From Parasponia andersonii (lineage: Eukaryota; Streptophyta; Magnoliopsida; Rosales; Cannabaceae): a DNA stretch of 64,000 bases. Shown piece by piece: positions 1-11,699 of this stretch. Position 1 is the stretch's first letter; the number at the start of each line of letters is the position of its first letter. The position numbers and the translations under genes are program-made. Under the pieces are notes generated by a model that had not been told where the DNA came from, ran no database searches, and saw only the letters and a program-made list of their open reading frames with translations. Location: positions 1,037,649-1,101,648 of the forward strand of contig JXTB01000004.1 of the NCBI GenBank assembly GCA_002914805.1, read 5' to 3'.

Positions 1-15
1 ATAAAATATAAGTCT

Positions 16-2516
16 TTAATTCTTTTGACGCTTTGACTCTTTTCCTCCAATGTCATCCTGCATATATAGGCAGTTTCTTGAATTGTGTCCAACTCTTTTG
101 CGTGTTTTGCAAGTCTTAGGCTTATCTTTTACCTTTCTTTTACTATTACCTTGAGAAAATATGGACTGAGAGCTTTTCGATTGAGTGGGTCTACTCTTAA
201 TTACTTCAGGCATTGGATCATTAATATCATATAGAAGTTGAATATCTTCGTTCTCAAGAATATCTCCTTTATCCTTGATCATTTTTTGAATAACCTTGAC
301 ATCACTTTCATAGCCTTTTTGAATGGTTCTTGAGATTTGTTATCATAGTACATAACCAAACTGGTTTGAGTATTTATTACACCATACCTTGTATTTTCAA
401 CCAAATTTGGATGTGGGTAGCTCCTCTCTTTACTAAGTGATGTGAGATCAATATCCTTTGCATCTTTCAGCCAACGAGATTTGACAAGACAAGGTAGGAA
501 ATTAGATTTGTGTGAATGCTTCATGGTATTCCTTTAGTCTCAAATCAATAGCAGTCACATCTGATTTCTTCCTCATCATGGGAATAAAAAACTTTACATT
601 TTGATTTCTCATACATGTACTTTGATACCAAGTAAACATTATAATCCTGTATACTCTCAGATTTCAGAAAAACATACCTATCAACATGTCTTACCTCAGC
701 CTTCAGTAGGTTGATGATTTCCCTCGTAAAGATGGAAGTAGGTTATTCCTCTACAATTAGCATGTTAGTCTGGTTTAGTAAGGGTTCTGTCATTGTCGTC
801 TTGTAGTTTTCCAGTATATCAATATAATGTAAGACAACTAAGCCATTATTACAATGCTTCAAGAACATCCACAATGGTAAATCTTTTTTAATAAATTCAT
901 TTATAGACTCATATTTCCCTGTTGCTCTAGCCCTACCAAAATAATGACTATGTAAATATGCATCCACCTACATATGTCTTGTCAAATATTGTGCTTCCAA
1001 CCAAATATTATCCGATAGGTCTTAAGTCTCTTTCAATTTGATCCAATTCTCTTGTCATTCCATTTTGGAGTAGTACCTAAATTAAGATGAAATTAGATTA
1101 ATTCTCCACTAAAAATGAAATTAGTAAAACTATAAATTATTCAAGAGAATATAACTTGAATATAAATTTCTTGAAATCTTTCGTGAATCTATGTTTATGT
1201 ATATGAGCATATTTGGTGAACCACTTCAGGTATTATCACTTCAAGTACTTTGTTTATGGACCGACAACTATCAGTCAATACTATCTTCATCTTTTTGCTA
1301 TCCATACATTCCAAAAATGTTTGAAGAATCTATGTATAATTTTCCCATATCTTATTTTGAAGTAGAGCAAGGCCAAATATACAAATTCTGTCGTGGTAAT
1401 TGGTCCTTACCAAAATTACCAAGGGTTTCCCATATGTGTCAGCACATGAAAACAACAGCTTTGTTACTTTAAAAACAAATGATTAAAATTAGTAAAATGC
1501 GTAAAATCTCAATTTAAATATGTACAAATACTTGTTTGTTTTGTAAGTAGAATCAGAAGCTAAACAATTATCAAATAACTTATAATTCATTTTTATTACT
1601 TCATCAGCCTAAAACAAATTTGTTAACTTGTTCTCCTCATCAACATCATGCTTATAGAAGAATTTGAGATCCAAACCTCTCTTTGATTCAAGATAACCTA
1701 TGGCAATCGACATATCACAATTAGCCCAAGTTTCATATTTTCTTCTCACACCCTTATATGAGTTACGACTTAGACATCCTATATGCTCCCAACATCCATG
1801 TATTTGTACTAGATACTTCTAAATATGATAATTTTTATCCTAGTCCTCTTCATCAACAATGCTACGTCTCTAGTAGATTCAATTAACTTTCTATTAGGCC
1901 TAAGGAATGGTTTTTGATAGGATAAAGCTAAGGTATGGTTATGATGAGACTTAAAATATTTGACAAACTAAGTACCAGCTTTTTTGTTTGTGATTACTCT
2001 AAAGGTAGCCCTACAACCTACTTTTGTCACATACCATGACTTACTTTGACGGTTTTCAGTATTCAAATATTTTTCCTCTCTAAAACCTTTATTTAAATAG
2101 ACCTAACTTCCAGTTGTTATATCACCTTTATTATTTTTTTTTCTTCTCAATTTTTTTGATGCTAAAACCAAGTAATTTAGCATATAATTCAAAAAATTTC
2201 TCAGCTGGTTTTATTGAAATAAACTCCTTACTAATTATGTCAGACTCATCCATCTTCTCAATCTCCTTATCAATACCCAAGCAAATCAACAAATTATTCT
2301 GAATGGTAATTTCATGAATACTTTATTTTTAATTGCATCTTCAACATCAGGCTTCATTCTATAATTATTCTCAATGTCAGCTAAATCTTTGTAAAATTGC
2401 TTAGGATTTAAGCTCATGAACTTAAGAAAATTTTCATCATCTTTATACAAGTTTACTGTATCTTCAACATTTTCTTCGACCCTCATCATCGAGGTTGAAG
2501 AACTGGCCATTATCAA
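16..2516 (-). pseudogene. FAR1/FHY3-related (FRS-type, Mutator-derived) pseudogene
   Basis: FAR1/FRS proteins are plant transcription factors descended from Mutator-like transposases. Reading the minus strand from 2516, the domains come in family order. An acidic N-terminal segment (2516-2286) is followed by the FAR1 DNA-binding region (about 2220-1900, with TKVGCRATFRV and a KSHHNHTLAL end that carries the HNH ligands). The MULE transposase core lies at about 1470-1190 (LLFSCADTYGKPLVILV, then FLECMDSKKMKIVLTDS). A helical part (967-743) contains GRARATGKYESINEF. The SWIM-side segment is at 524-279 (LPCLVKSRWLKDAKD), and a zinc knuckle, CKTRKRVGHNSRNC, ends at 16. The 2.5-kb span fits the usual 700-800 residues, so the gene is nearly full length. 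It is broken by in-frame stops (for example after KKAGT in the DNA-binding domain and after WENYT in the core) and by frameshifts. It could be a dead host FRS gene or a dead MULE transposase; I saw no terminal inverted repeats. Confidence 0.85.
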
Positions 2517-3983
2517 TGAATGTGGATATTAAACAATTAGTGAAAATAGTTTTGTTCATATCTATGGTTGTGTCCTCTTTTTCATGCACTCCTATTATTA
2601 CTTGTATATCTTCTTAGTTATTCAAATGAACAAGATAATAATACATGAACCTTGGAAATTAAGAAAAATCATATAATTTAAACACAATTTAGACCATTCC
2701 TATTCTTGAGGTTCTTTTTTCTCTATTAATGAAGGGTCTTATTATTATCATATTATATAACCAAGGATTTTTTTGACTATTCCTATTTTCAACTAAAAAC
2801 ATCATTATTCAAACTCTATACCATTAATTAAGTTATTATTAAAATTCTATACTCATTCTTGATAACCTAGGAAATCTAACAACTACTTTCTTGGTGAAAG
2901 TGATCTTGGTACATGTGTACTCATTGTTGTTATTCTACACTCATTATTAATTATTTTACAAGATATACAAGGACCAAGTCTCGTTAGTTTCTATATTTTA
3001 AAGGAAAAAAATCTACAAACTAGTAGGAACTAATATTTACAAAAAAAAAACGAAAAAAGAAAAAAGAAAAAAAAACTTTGCACACAAGCCGAAAGTACGT
3101 AAATAGCTAACTTATTAATGAAAGTAAGAGAAAGAATAGTTAGTACATATTTATATATCCCTTATATAGCCTCTATAGCCACCACTATAAACTATCAAAT
3201 ATTTGAACAATATATTTAATTAAAAATATGGCAATAGTTTTCAATATAAATGTTCATAATTGATACTTATTACGAAAATCTTTGAAAAAGTCATCAATAT
3301 ATTAAAGCTTGTGAAAATAAGTCTCTGACTCGAAGATTTAAAAACAAAAAAAAGTCTCTCCTTGAAAATGAAATAAACAAAACAAATAGAAATAATTCAA
3401 GCTGAATTAATGGCCAAAAAGAAGGAATAGCTTTCTTCTAGAAACAAATAATAGACTATATGTTCCTTTTAGATGACATATTAAATTTGAAGACTCTTAC
3501 TATTCTAAAAGAAATTAATATAACATATAAATTTTCAATAATTCTTAGAGTTTAAAAAGTGTATTTATGTTGGTTTTTGAAAAAGAAATTTCAAGAAAAT
3601 AAATAAATAGTGGTCATACCATACGATCTTTCCTTTTTTTTAAGGGAAAAAACATTAAATAAAAATAAACTAAAAACATCATGCTAGGGCAAGGTGGGTC
3701 GTAGACCATATTCAAATACATTATATAAAAATCATAATTTTATTGTGCTGTAAAATGCTACACATAGTAATCTTTGGTGAGATTTTTTTTAAGAAATATA
3801 ATCTTTGGTGATTGTCAATTGTTATTTCAGTTTACTTCCCTCCACCCGAAAGAAAAAAAAATTATAACATGTTAGTCAAGAATAAAATATGGTATGAAAT
3901 TGCTAATAGAGATTCCATATTTAAACACGACCGCACATTTATAAAAATTACAGTTAAATAACTAACTAAAGACTCAAGTTTAT
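2517..3983. other. AT-rich DNA without recognised features
   Basis: I see no coding sequence, RNA gene or clear repeat here. The stretch is A/T-rich with several homopolymer A runs, for example near 3041-3075. It separates the FAR1-type pseudogene from the Sirevirus LTR that starts at 3984. Confidence 0.6.
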
Positions 3984-4770
3984 TGACATTTGTTGCTTTC
4001 AATTTTGTATTATTTTGATAATAACAAATATACGATTTAGTTACTAATGGTTGACTTGAGTTTGTAGCTGAAATAGAATCGAATTATCTCAACAAATCAA
4101 GTCTTCAAGAATAAAGCAATATTAGGTAACTCATAAAGCCTAAAGATAGACATTAAAAATCAAGACTCAAGATGTGTCAAAAAAGGTTTCTTTTTAATTT
4201 ATAGTTTTGTACTTGATTCATTATAATGCACATAAATTCTGTTTGAAATGGCTAATAATTTTTTAACAAGAATTTTAAAGAAATTTTCAAAGATAGTCTA
4301 AGCCTAAATTAATTATGAGTTTAAATATTTGAAAAATTTGGTCTCAAGTATTTTTCTAGCCAATAATTCTTTTCTAGTATCAAAAATAATTAGAAAATAA
4401 TCAATTTCAAAATATCGACCAAAAAGAAACCGAGGAGACCAATCAACGGTTTTTGGTCTCAAAATGGTCGACTACTTTGCCTTAGTCATTTGATTGTTGG
4501 AGCTGAAACGTCACTATCAGATTCCAATGACTAGTAAAAATGGTCAACTACTTTTGAAAGTGATCAACCAATTTTCTGGCAGACAACTAGTAACAATCGA
4601 AAACGGCTAGTTTTTTAAGACAACTTTATATAGAGCTAAGTTTGATGACTTAAAATGAGAGAATATGAACCTACATTGATTCCCAATTAGTTTTTAATTG
4701 CAAAAGCTCTCCTTTACTTCACTGTAGGCATGACTCAAATAGATTTGTAATTAAAAAGAGAGCTTTTGCA
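3984..4770 (+). repeat. 5' LTR of Sirevirus E3
   Basis: This LTR matches 8122-8906 over its whole length with scattered substitutions. It starts TGACATTTG and ends TTTTGCA. A perfect 13-bp inverted repeat (tgcaaaagctctc at 4699-4711 and its complement at 4758-4770) forms the 3' end of the LTR and could fold into a stem-loop. The following taaggtatgag is only a weak match to the initiator-Met primer site typical of Sireviruses. Confidence 0.85.
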
Positions 4771-4812
4771 TAAGGTATGAGTCTAACACTCTGCATGCTA
4801 TAAGAATTTTAT

Positions 4813-5990
4813 CCTCTATCAAATGGATATTGAGACCATATTTTTAAATGGATACATTTTAGAAAAATTTTATAAAGTCGAACCCCCCAATTTTAAAAAT
4901 CATAAGTATCCAGATCATGTTTATAAATTGAAAAAGACTTTATATAATTTGAAACAAACTCATAGAATTTGAAATGATAGATTAAAAAAATTTTTGATCT
5001 CAAATAAATTTTCAATGGGAAAAGCGGATACTACTCTTTTTTTTATTAAAAAGAAAGCGGTCGACATGATAATTGTGCAAATCTATGTTGACGATATTAT
5101 ATTTTGAACTACTAATATTTTTCTTTGTGAAGAATTTTCTAAGGGTATACATAATGAATTTGAGATGAGTATGATGAGAGAATTGAACTTCTTCGTTGGG
5201 CTCCAAATAAAATAATCAAAAGAAGGAATCTTTAGCAATAAAGCAAAGTATATCAAAAAGCTACTCAAGAAATTCGAACTTGAACATTCAAAACCAAAGA
5301 AGACACCAGTGAGCTCATCAATCAAGCTTGACAAAAATAAAAGCAGTAAAGTAGTAGATATTATCAAATATTGAGGTATGATAGGATCCTTACTTTATCT
5401 TACTACTAGTAGACCGAATATCATGTTTAGTGTTTGTCTATATACTAGATATCAATCTATTCCTAAGGAATCCTATTTTAGTGTGGTTAAATATATTTTA
5501 AAATATTTGCATAGCACTATCAACATACAATTATGGTATTTAAAAGGCACACACTTTGATATCACAAGTTATTCAGATGCGAATTTTGCTAGATGCAAAA
5601 CCGATCGAAAGAGTACAAGTTGTACTTGTCATATTTTAGGATACTCACTAGTTTCTTGGTTCAGCAAGAAACAAAATTTAATAGCTCTTTCCACCACTAA
5701 AGTAGAATACATCTCCTAACGAGTTGTTGTGCACAGATATTATGGATAAAACAAACACTTTTGGATTTTGGTATGAAATATGCACATGTGCCGATTAAAT
5801 ATGATAATAATAGTACTATCAACTTATCAAAAAAAATTCTATTTTGTATTCACAAGTTAAGTACGTTGATATAAGACACTATTTCCTTCGTGACCATATG
5901 CAAAAGGGTAATCTTTCTCTTGAATTTGTTTCCACTGAAAAACAATTAGCAGATATTTTTACTAAATCTATTTATAATAACTTTTTTCTA
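4813..5990 (+). pseudogene. Copia RT C-terminal part and RNase H remnant (E3 pol)
   Basis: In Ty1/copia elements this part of pol encodes reverse transcriptase and RNase H, which copy the element RNA into DNA. The reading starts in the RT palm region (LYQMDIETIFLNGYI) and continues through YKLKKTLYNLKQT to the catalytic YVDDIIF motif at about 5083-5103. It then passes through a thumb region into GMIGSLLYLTTSRPNI and the RNase H segment DANFARCKTDRKS (about 5577-5615). A frameshift near 5715 moves the end to another frame, where QLADIFTKSI is readable near 5945-5975. Stops replace expected Trp and Gly codons, for example TGA near 4970 and directly after YVDDIIF. The N-terminal half of RT, all of integrase and everything upstream are deleted. 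It is non-functional. Confidence 0.85.
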
Positions 5991-6039
5991 TGATTAGAAG
6001 AGAGCTTGACAAGTTTGATTTTAATGAAATTTTCTGATT

Positions 6040-6502
6040 GTATACTTTCTTGCTTTCTCTTGTTCTTTTTGTTATTTTATCCTCTAGTCTTCATCCCATC
6101 TTGCTTCAACCACTTTCATTTTTGGTTGACCAAAATTGTGTCTCGTTTGTTCCCATATCTTTCTTGACTCCATTGCTTAAGATTCTACTATTTCTTCAAA
6201 AATAGTCAACCACTTTTAAATATAGTCAACCACTTTTTGTCAACACCTAGCTTTTCAACCCGATCCAAGATAGTTTTTAAGTGACATTTCACGACTTATT
6301 TCTAATTTTCCCTACTCGAAAGCTCTCTCCTATAGTCAAAAATGCCAACCCATCACCCTCTAATCTTCCATTCTTGATCTCTCCTTAAATTTCACTAATC
6401 CTTCACTCAAACCCTAACTTTTCCTCTCTAGTTTTGTGAAAAATCTGCTCCCATTCAACCCTTTACTCTGTCAACCCATGGGTCTCTCTTCCAAAGTTCA
6501 TC
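6040..6502 (+). other. Leader between pol and the env-like ORF of E3
   Basis: This is untranslated DNA between the end of the pol remnant and the env-like start. It is C/T-rich towards its 3' side (6300-6500). The phrase agtcaaccacttt occurs twice at about 6206-6238 and once more inside the following ORF near 7222. No function is assigned. Confidence 0.5.
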
Positions 6503-7549
6503 ATGCCACTTAAAGCACGAGCAAACAAGAGGTCTGGGAAGCATGTGATCGATGAAGAGGATGAAAGACGATCAAAATCAAGCTTTGATACTCCTCTTTT
6601 TACTTGTACTAAAAAAATAGAGGAATTCAAGAATATCTATTCTAAGAGAGCTATTGTGAATGGAAGACCAATTAATTGGGTTACTATGAAAAAATTGTTA
6701 AATTGAAGATAATTTTTTCATCATATAGGATAGGTTTCTTTTGCTAGCATATGTGAATTTATATTTCCTAGAGTAGTTAGGGGCTTTTATGTCATTTTGA
6801 AGCCTAAGAATAATGTTCATGGGATTATTAGCACCATCAAATGAAAGAAAATTGATATGAATATTAATGATCTTTATGAAATGCTTGAGATACCAAATGA
6901 AGGTGTTCGTCCAATAGACCTTAGAAGAGATTTTGATTCAGTCATGACTTTAAAGAAACTTACTCGGGATAGAAACTATTACTCTGGGTATATTTCCATC
7001 TCTTTGAGTGTTCATAGCTGTCTTTTTCACCATTTTCCCATGTATAACATCTTTTCCCGTACTGGTCATTGAGAGAAAGTCTGTCTTCTAGATATCTTCC
7101 TGATTGATTCCATTCTTGTGAGGAGATCCATTAATTTAGGCTTTATCCTTATGAGTCATATGAGAGAAGCTGAAACCCAGAAGTTAGGTTGTCTTCCTTA
7201 TAGGATATTGTTTACCAAAGTAGTCAACCACTTTGAAATACCATTCCATGATGAGTCCTCGAAAGAAGCACTCATGTCTCCTTATGACAAAGTGACTATT
7301 GAGTGTATACATTGGCATTTTGATTCCAAAACTAGTAACCGGTCTTACAAGGGAAAAGACATACTCGGTGAACAAGAGGAGGATAGTGTCCATGATGATG
7401 ATAAAAATGATCTCGGTGGTAACAAAGAGGGTGGACCTTCCACCACTCAAGAAGCTCCATCATCTTTCAATTTTGAAGAGGCCTTCCTACTCATGAATGC
7501 TCGAATGGATACTTTAGTTGAAGATTTCAATGCATTCAAGGAAGCTTAA
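6503..7549 (+). pseudogene. Sirevirus env-like / putative plant transposon protein ORF, broken
   Basis: Sireviruses carry an extra ORF of unknown function after pol, called env-like. The first block (6503-6706) starts MPLKARANKRSGK and contains FKNIYSKRAIVNGRPINW, which resembles the YxKRxxxxGR region of these proteins. After stops, a second block (6857-7072) has NDLYEMLEIPNEGVRPIDL. A third, open block (7118-7549) has INLGFILMSHMREAE and KLGCLPYRILFTKVV, then an acidic hydrophilic tail and a short C-terminal heptad-like segment (FLLMNARMDTLVEDFNAFK). The order and spacing match one ORF of about 350 codons cut by stops near 6705, 6842 and 7070. I see no clear signal peptide or fusion peptide. 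The assignment rests on recalled family resemblance. Confidence 0.75.
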
Positions 7550-8103
7550 TGGAGGCAAATGCAAGAACTTCATACCTCACCCTAAGCTAGCTTTGGCCGC
7601 CTCTTTGCTCAACAACAAGAAATGTGGAACTACATGCTATGGATGAGACCCACATCTTTCTTAGAGTCTTTTTCTATTCCTTGCTAGTCTGGTTCTTTAT
7701 ATTCTTGTGTTGGATTTTATTATGTCTTGGATCTCTTGAACTCCTTTGTGTTATTTCGTCTTTCAGGCTTTTATGACTATCTTGTTATTTTGGTTGGTTT
7801 GTCGCTTTGTGGATTTTATATAGTTTTTTTATCTATAATATCGTATCTTGAATTTTTTATGAATGTATTATGCTTGAATTACAACTTTCAATCTTATTCT
7901 TTGTATGGACTTTATTATGGATATATGCTATTCTTTTTGATGATATCAAAGGAGAAGAAATATCTGTGATTTTTTTTGCTATTTAATATATGCAAAAATT
8001 GAGTTATATAGGGGGGTAATTATTTCTAAAAATAATGGTAAGGTTATGAATTCTAATTTAATTGAATCATTATTTTATATCAAAAATCAATGTTTGTCAT
8101 CAT
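7550..8103 (+). other. 3' untranslated interior of E3
   Basis: T-rich DNA between the env-like stop and the polypurine tract. A translated stretch at 7727-7969 is hydrophobic, low-complexity and T-rich, without family resemblance, so I do not call it a gene. Confidence 0.5.
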
Positions 8104-8121
8104 CAAAGAGGGAGAGATTAT
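8104..8121 (+). promoter_or_regulatory. Polypurine tract of E3
   Basis: The purine run aaagagggagaga lies directly before the 3' LTR, as expected for the plus-strand primer. It resembles the corresponding site of E2 at 31128-31140. Confidence 0.75.
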
Positions 8122-8906
8122 TGACCTTTGTGGCTTTCAATCTTTTTTTATTTTGATAATAATAAACATGTGATTTAGTTGCTAATAGCTGACTTGAGTT
8201 TGTAGCTGAAATAGAATCACATTATCTCAATAAATCAAGTCTTCAAGAATAGAGCAATATTGAGCAACTCATAAAGCTTGTACATGGACATTAAGAATCA
8301 AGACTCAAGATGTGTCAAAATAGATTTCTTTTTAATTTATAGTCTTGTAATTGATTGATTACAATGCATGTAAATCTGTTTGAAATGGCTCACAATTTCT
8401 TCAAAAATTTTTTTAAAGACATTTCAAATATAGTCTAAGCCTAAATTAATTATGAGTTTAAATGTTTAAAAATTTGGTCTCAACTACTTTTCTAGCCAAA
8501 AATTCTTTTCTAGTATTAAAAATAATTAGAATATAATCAATTTCAAAATATCGACCAAAAAAGAACTAAGGAAACTAATCAATGGTTTTTGGTCTCAAAA
8601 TGGTCGACAACTTTGCCTCAGTCATTTGATTGTTGGAGCTGAAATATCAATATCAAATTCCAATTACTAGTAAAAATGGTCGACTACTTTTGAAAGTGAT
8701 CGACCAATTTTCTAGCAGACAACTAATAACAGTCGAAAACGGCTAGTTTTTTAAGACAACTTTATATAGAGCCAAGTTTGATGACTTAAAATGAGAGAAT
8801 ATGAATCTACATTGATTCCCAATTAGTTTTTAATTGCAAAAGCTCTCTTTTACTTCACTGTAGGCATGACTCAAATAGATTTGCAATTAAAAAGAGAGCT
8901 TTTGCA
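8122..8906 (+). repeat. 3' LTR of Sirevirus E3
   Basis: Matches the 5' LTR at 3984-4770 along its length. The 13-bp inverted repeat is preserved at 8835-8847 and 8894-8906. The sequence after the CA end continues with the same taaggta as after the left LTR before diverging. Confidence 0.85.
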
Positions 8907-8989
8907 TAAGGTAAGATATAAGAAACATTGTCCTAGAAAATAGAAAAAAGAAGCAAGTATGATAGTTACATTAGACTAACATCGAATTA

Positions 8990-9655
8990 GAACGATCGTT
9001 GTTCATTAATAAGTCCTTTTTGTGTGACACTTCGAACGAGATCAGTTGTTGTTCATTAAGAAACTTTGAGTTCGATTGATCATTCTTTATTAAGAAACCT
9101 TTTTATTATGACACATCGAATTAAATCGATCATTGTTCATTAGGAAATCCTATTAGTGTAATACTTCGAATTGGATCGATTAGTGTTCATCAAGAAATCC
9201 TACTATCATAAGTATCTAGCTAGATCAAACGTTCTTTATTAAGAAACTCTTTTGGTATGACACATCGAATCAAATTGGTCATTTGTTCATTAAGAAACCC
9301 TATTAGCATGACATTTCAAATCAAATTAGTCATTCTTTAATAAGAAAGCTTTTTACTGTGACACATCGATTCGAATTGATTGTTGTTCATTAAAAAACTC
9401 TATTAGTGTGATACTTCAAATTGGATTAGCCATTCTCTATTAAGAAAACCTTCTAATGTGATACATTGAATGGGATTGTCGTTATTCATTAAGAAACCCT
9501 ATTAGTATGATACTTCAAATTGGATCAATTATTGTTCATCAAGAAACCTTATTATCATAAGTGTCTAATTAGGTCGACTGTTCTTTATTGATTAAGAAAC
9601 TCTATTAGTATATTACTTTGAATCAGACGATCATTGTTTATCAAAAGAGTGAATT
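8990..9655. repeat. Minisatellite, ~50-bp units with seven-unit higher-order period
   Basis: About 14 diverged units each begin with a GTTCATTAAGAAACC-like or ATTCTTTATTAAGAAACC-like core and end near TCGAATTGGATCGAT. Cores start near 9001, 9051, 9083, 9135, 9185, 9231, 9285, 9333, 9385, 9433, 9484, 9534, 9580 and 9635. The variant unit containing ATCATAAGT recurs at 9185 and 9534, and the spacing series 50, 46, 54 (from 9135) is repeated as 50, 46, 55 (from 9484). This indicates a super-unit of about 349 bp. The unit at 9051 has lost about 18 bp. The array lies just after the E3 3' LTR. Confidence 0.85.
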
Positions 9656-11690
9656 ATTTGTCTTTGATATAGAATAAGAGAGTTGGGAAATGAAGTTATT
9701 GTCCAAGCATGGCATGACACATTTGACAGCTTTGTATATGATATTCAAATATTTTTACCTTGAGATCTTATACATTATGAATTTAATATTTATTTATTAT
9801 TATTTTATTTAGCATTGACTATTTGATTTTGGAAATCCAATGCGGCTTTCTTATTTGACCCATTTATTTTTGTTTCTTGTTAGTTATACCATTAATTATA
9901 GCCAACCAATTCATGTCCATTCATTTTTTTTAATATTTTCAATGAAGTGAAGATGGTATATATTAATACCAAGCATAACTCTGGCAAGTGAGAAGAACTT
10001 AGACGTATTAAGTTTTTTCAACTAGTATTATAGGTAACTAAGTTAATTCTATTTTTTTCTATATCAATTTATCTCCCATTTAATCGAATTGTAAAAATTA
10101 AATTGCTATTTTTTTGGGAGCTGCCTAATAACCATATTTATAAAGGTTAATTAAGCGATGTACTTTTTCATTGGGAGTTCTTTAGAAATTAATATTATTA
10201 AATCTATATATTGGAAACCTAAATGACATTACCTAAGTGACTCCTTAGTTTTTCTTCTCACATATATAATGACATACCTTCTTTATCATATTACCGCATA
10301 TTTACATAGTTTTCTTGTCCTTAGCAAAATTAAATTTTGAAAAAAAAAAAGACTTCGTCTCCTCTAAATCCTCAAAGTAACGATGTGTCTTAAAGCTCTT
10401 CTCCTTATCATAGTCAATTTATGACATCATGAAATTTTTGCTTAAGGAGCTGACAAAAAAACTAACGAAGTTCTAAAACTAACGAAGTTCTAATAGAAGA
10501 CCTTACAACAATAGTACATACATTTTTAAAATCTATCAACGAATTGTGGGAGGTAAAGGTGAAGAAGATTTGAAGTCACAACAAATATGAACAAAAATAT
10601 GAATATTATGAGGAGCTTCACCTAGGAAAACTTACTAGATATTATCATAATAGATTTTTTGTTATAAGGTATTACTTAACTAGTGTTTATGTCGTTCGTT
10701 TTTTTTTTCTTTTTTTGTTTTGTTTTTGGCGTTATCTTAAGTTGTGCCCTTAAATTATTATTGTTTTATTTATTAAAAAAATGATGTTTTTTTAAGTATT
10801 TTAAAGAAAAATGTTTCTTTTTAATATATGATACTATTTTGAATACTGAATCTCATTTTTTTTCCACAATTTTTGCAATTTGACATTAGTCCATATCTTC
10901 TGAAATTTCAAAAAAAGAATGATTATCACTAAAACAAATCATTGGAAAATCCTACTACTCAAATGACTACATTAAAAAAAACATAGAGAATATCAATTAA
11001 TTTATTAGTTTTCTTTCTTTTAATTGATTTTGGGAATATCAATATCTCTATACTTACATAATACATTAAAAACAAAGACTATGTTCTAGATCCTAAACCT
11101 TGATTGTGAAGAAAAAAAGGGAAAAAAAACTACATTCTAAGCCCCTAACTCCAACATGTAAAAATAATACTTATATATGGAGAATATGAACAGTCTCTCA
11201 ATTTATTATCAACTTCAAAAAAATGACATTAGAATTATAAAGATTTAAGTAGGAAAATATTATAAAAGTAAAAACTCCTTTGTTTATTTTTTTTATTAAG
11301 ATTTGTATGGATCATTTAAAAAAACAAAAAGATTTCAATAGAAAAAAAGGGGACAACCCTTTATTTTTAATCCAGTAGTCTTTTTAATAGTCCTACATTC
11401 AAAGTACGAACAAAAAAGAAAAAAAAAAAGAAAAGGACTTTAACTAAAGTTATCTTAACACAATTAAAGACCTTCGGGAAAATTTTTATAATAGGCCTTC
11501 AATTACTTAATCTTAAACTTTCTATTTAAAATTTACTTTACTAGATTTTTTATACAAAAAATATTAATTGATCACTATACTTAAAGACAAGCAATGATCT
11601 CAATTTTGATTTGAAACTTTATGGTAGAAAGATGATAAGTGTTATGAAATTATTCGTGACCCTTAGAGAAATTCTACCTCTACCAATTCT
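9656..11690. other. AT-rich DNA, no recognised gene
   Basis: No coding homology is recognised. There is a small direct duplication of aactaacgaagttct near 10460-10490 and several A runs and T runs (for example 10700-10720 and 11410-11435). The segment 10500-10640 has a short readable stretch but no family resemblance I can name. Confidence 0.55.
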
Positions 11691-11699
11691 TTATGTGTT

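Larger units (their letters stand above)
3984..8906 (+). mobile_element. Deleted Sirevirus (Ty1/copia) element E3
   Basis: Two direct repeats of 787 and 785 bp (3984-4770 and 8122-8906) flank a 3.35-kb interior. The interior holds a copia RT/RNase H remnant followed by an env-like ORF. Having an env-like gene after pol is the hallmark of the Sirevirus lineage of Ty1/copia. Gag, protease, integrase and the N-terminal RT are missing: recognisable RT begins only about 40 bp after the 5' LTR, so an internal deletion joined the leader to RT. Both LTRs start TG and end CA. The 5-bp flanks differ (tttat on the left, taagg on the right), so no target duplication is visible. The right LTR is also followed by taaggta, the same leader that follows the left LTR, which is unexpected for a terminal 3' LTR. 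Confidence 0.85.

Noticed and set aside
1191..1472. Plus-strand open frame of 93 codons
   Set aside because: It is the reverse shadow of the MULE core of the FAR1-type pseudogene, which reads convincingly on the minus strand.
6405..6425. Telomere-like aaaccctaa
   Set aside because: A single occurrence, not an array.
8990..9655. CRISPR-like spacing of repeats
   Set aside because: The units are contiguous, diverged tandem repeats without unique spacers, in a plant nuclear context.
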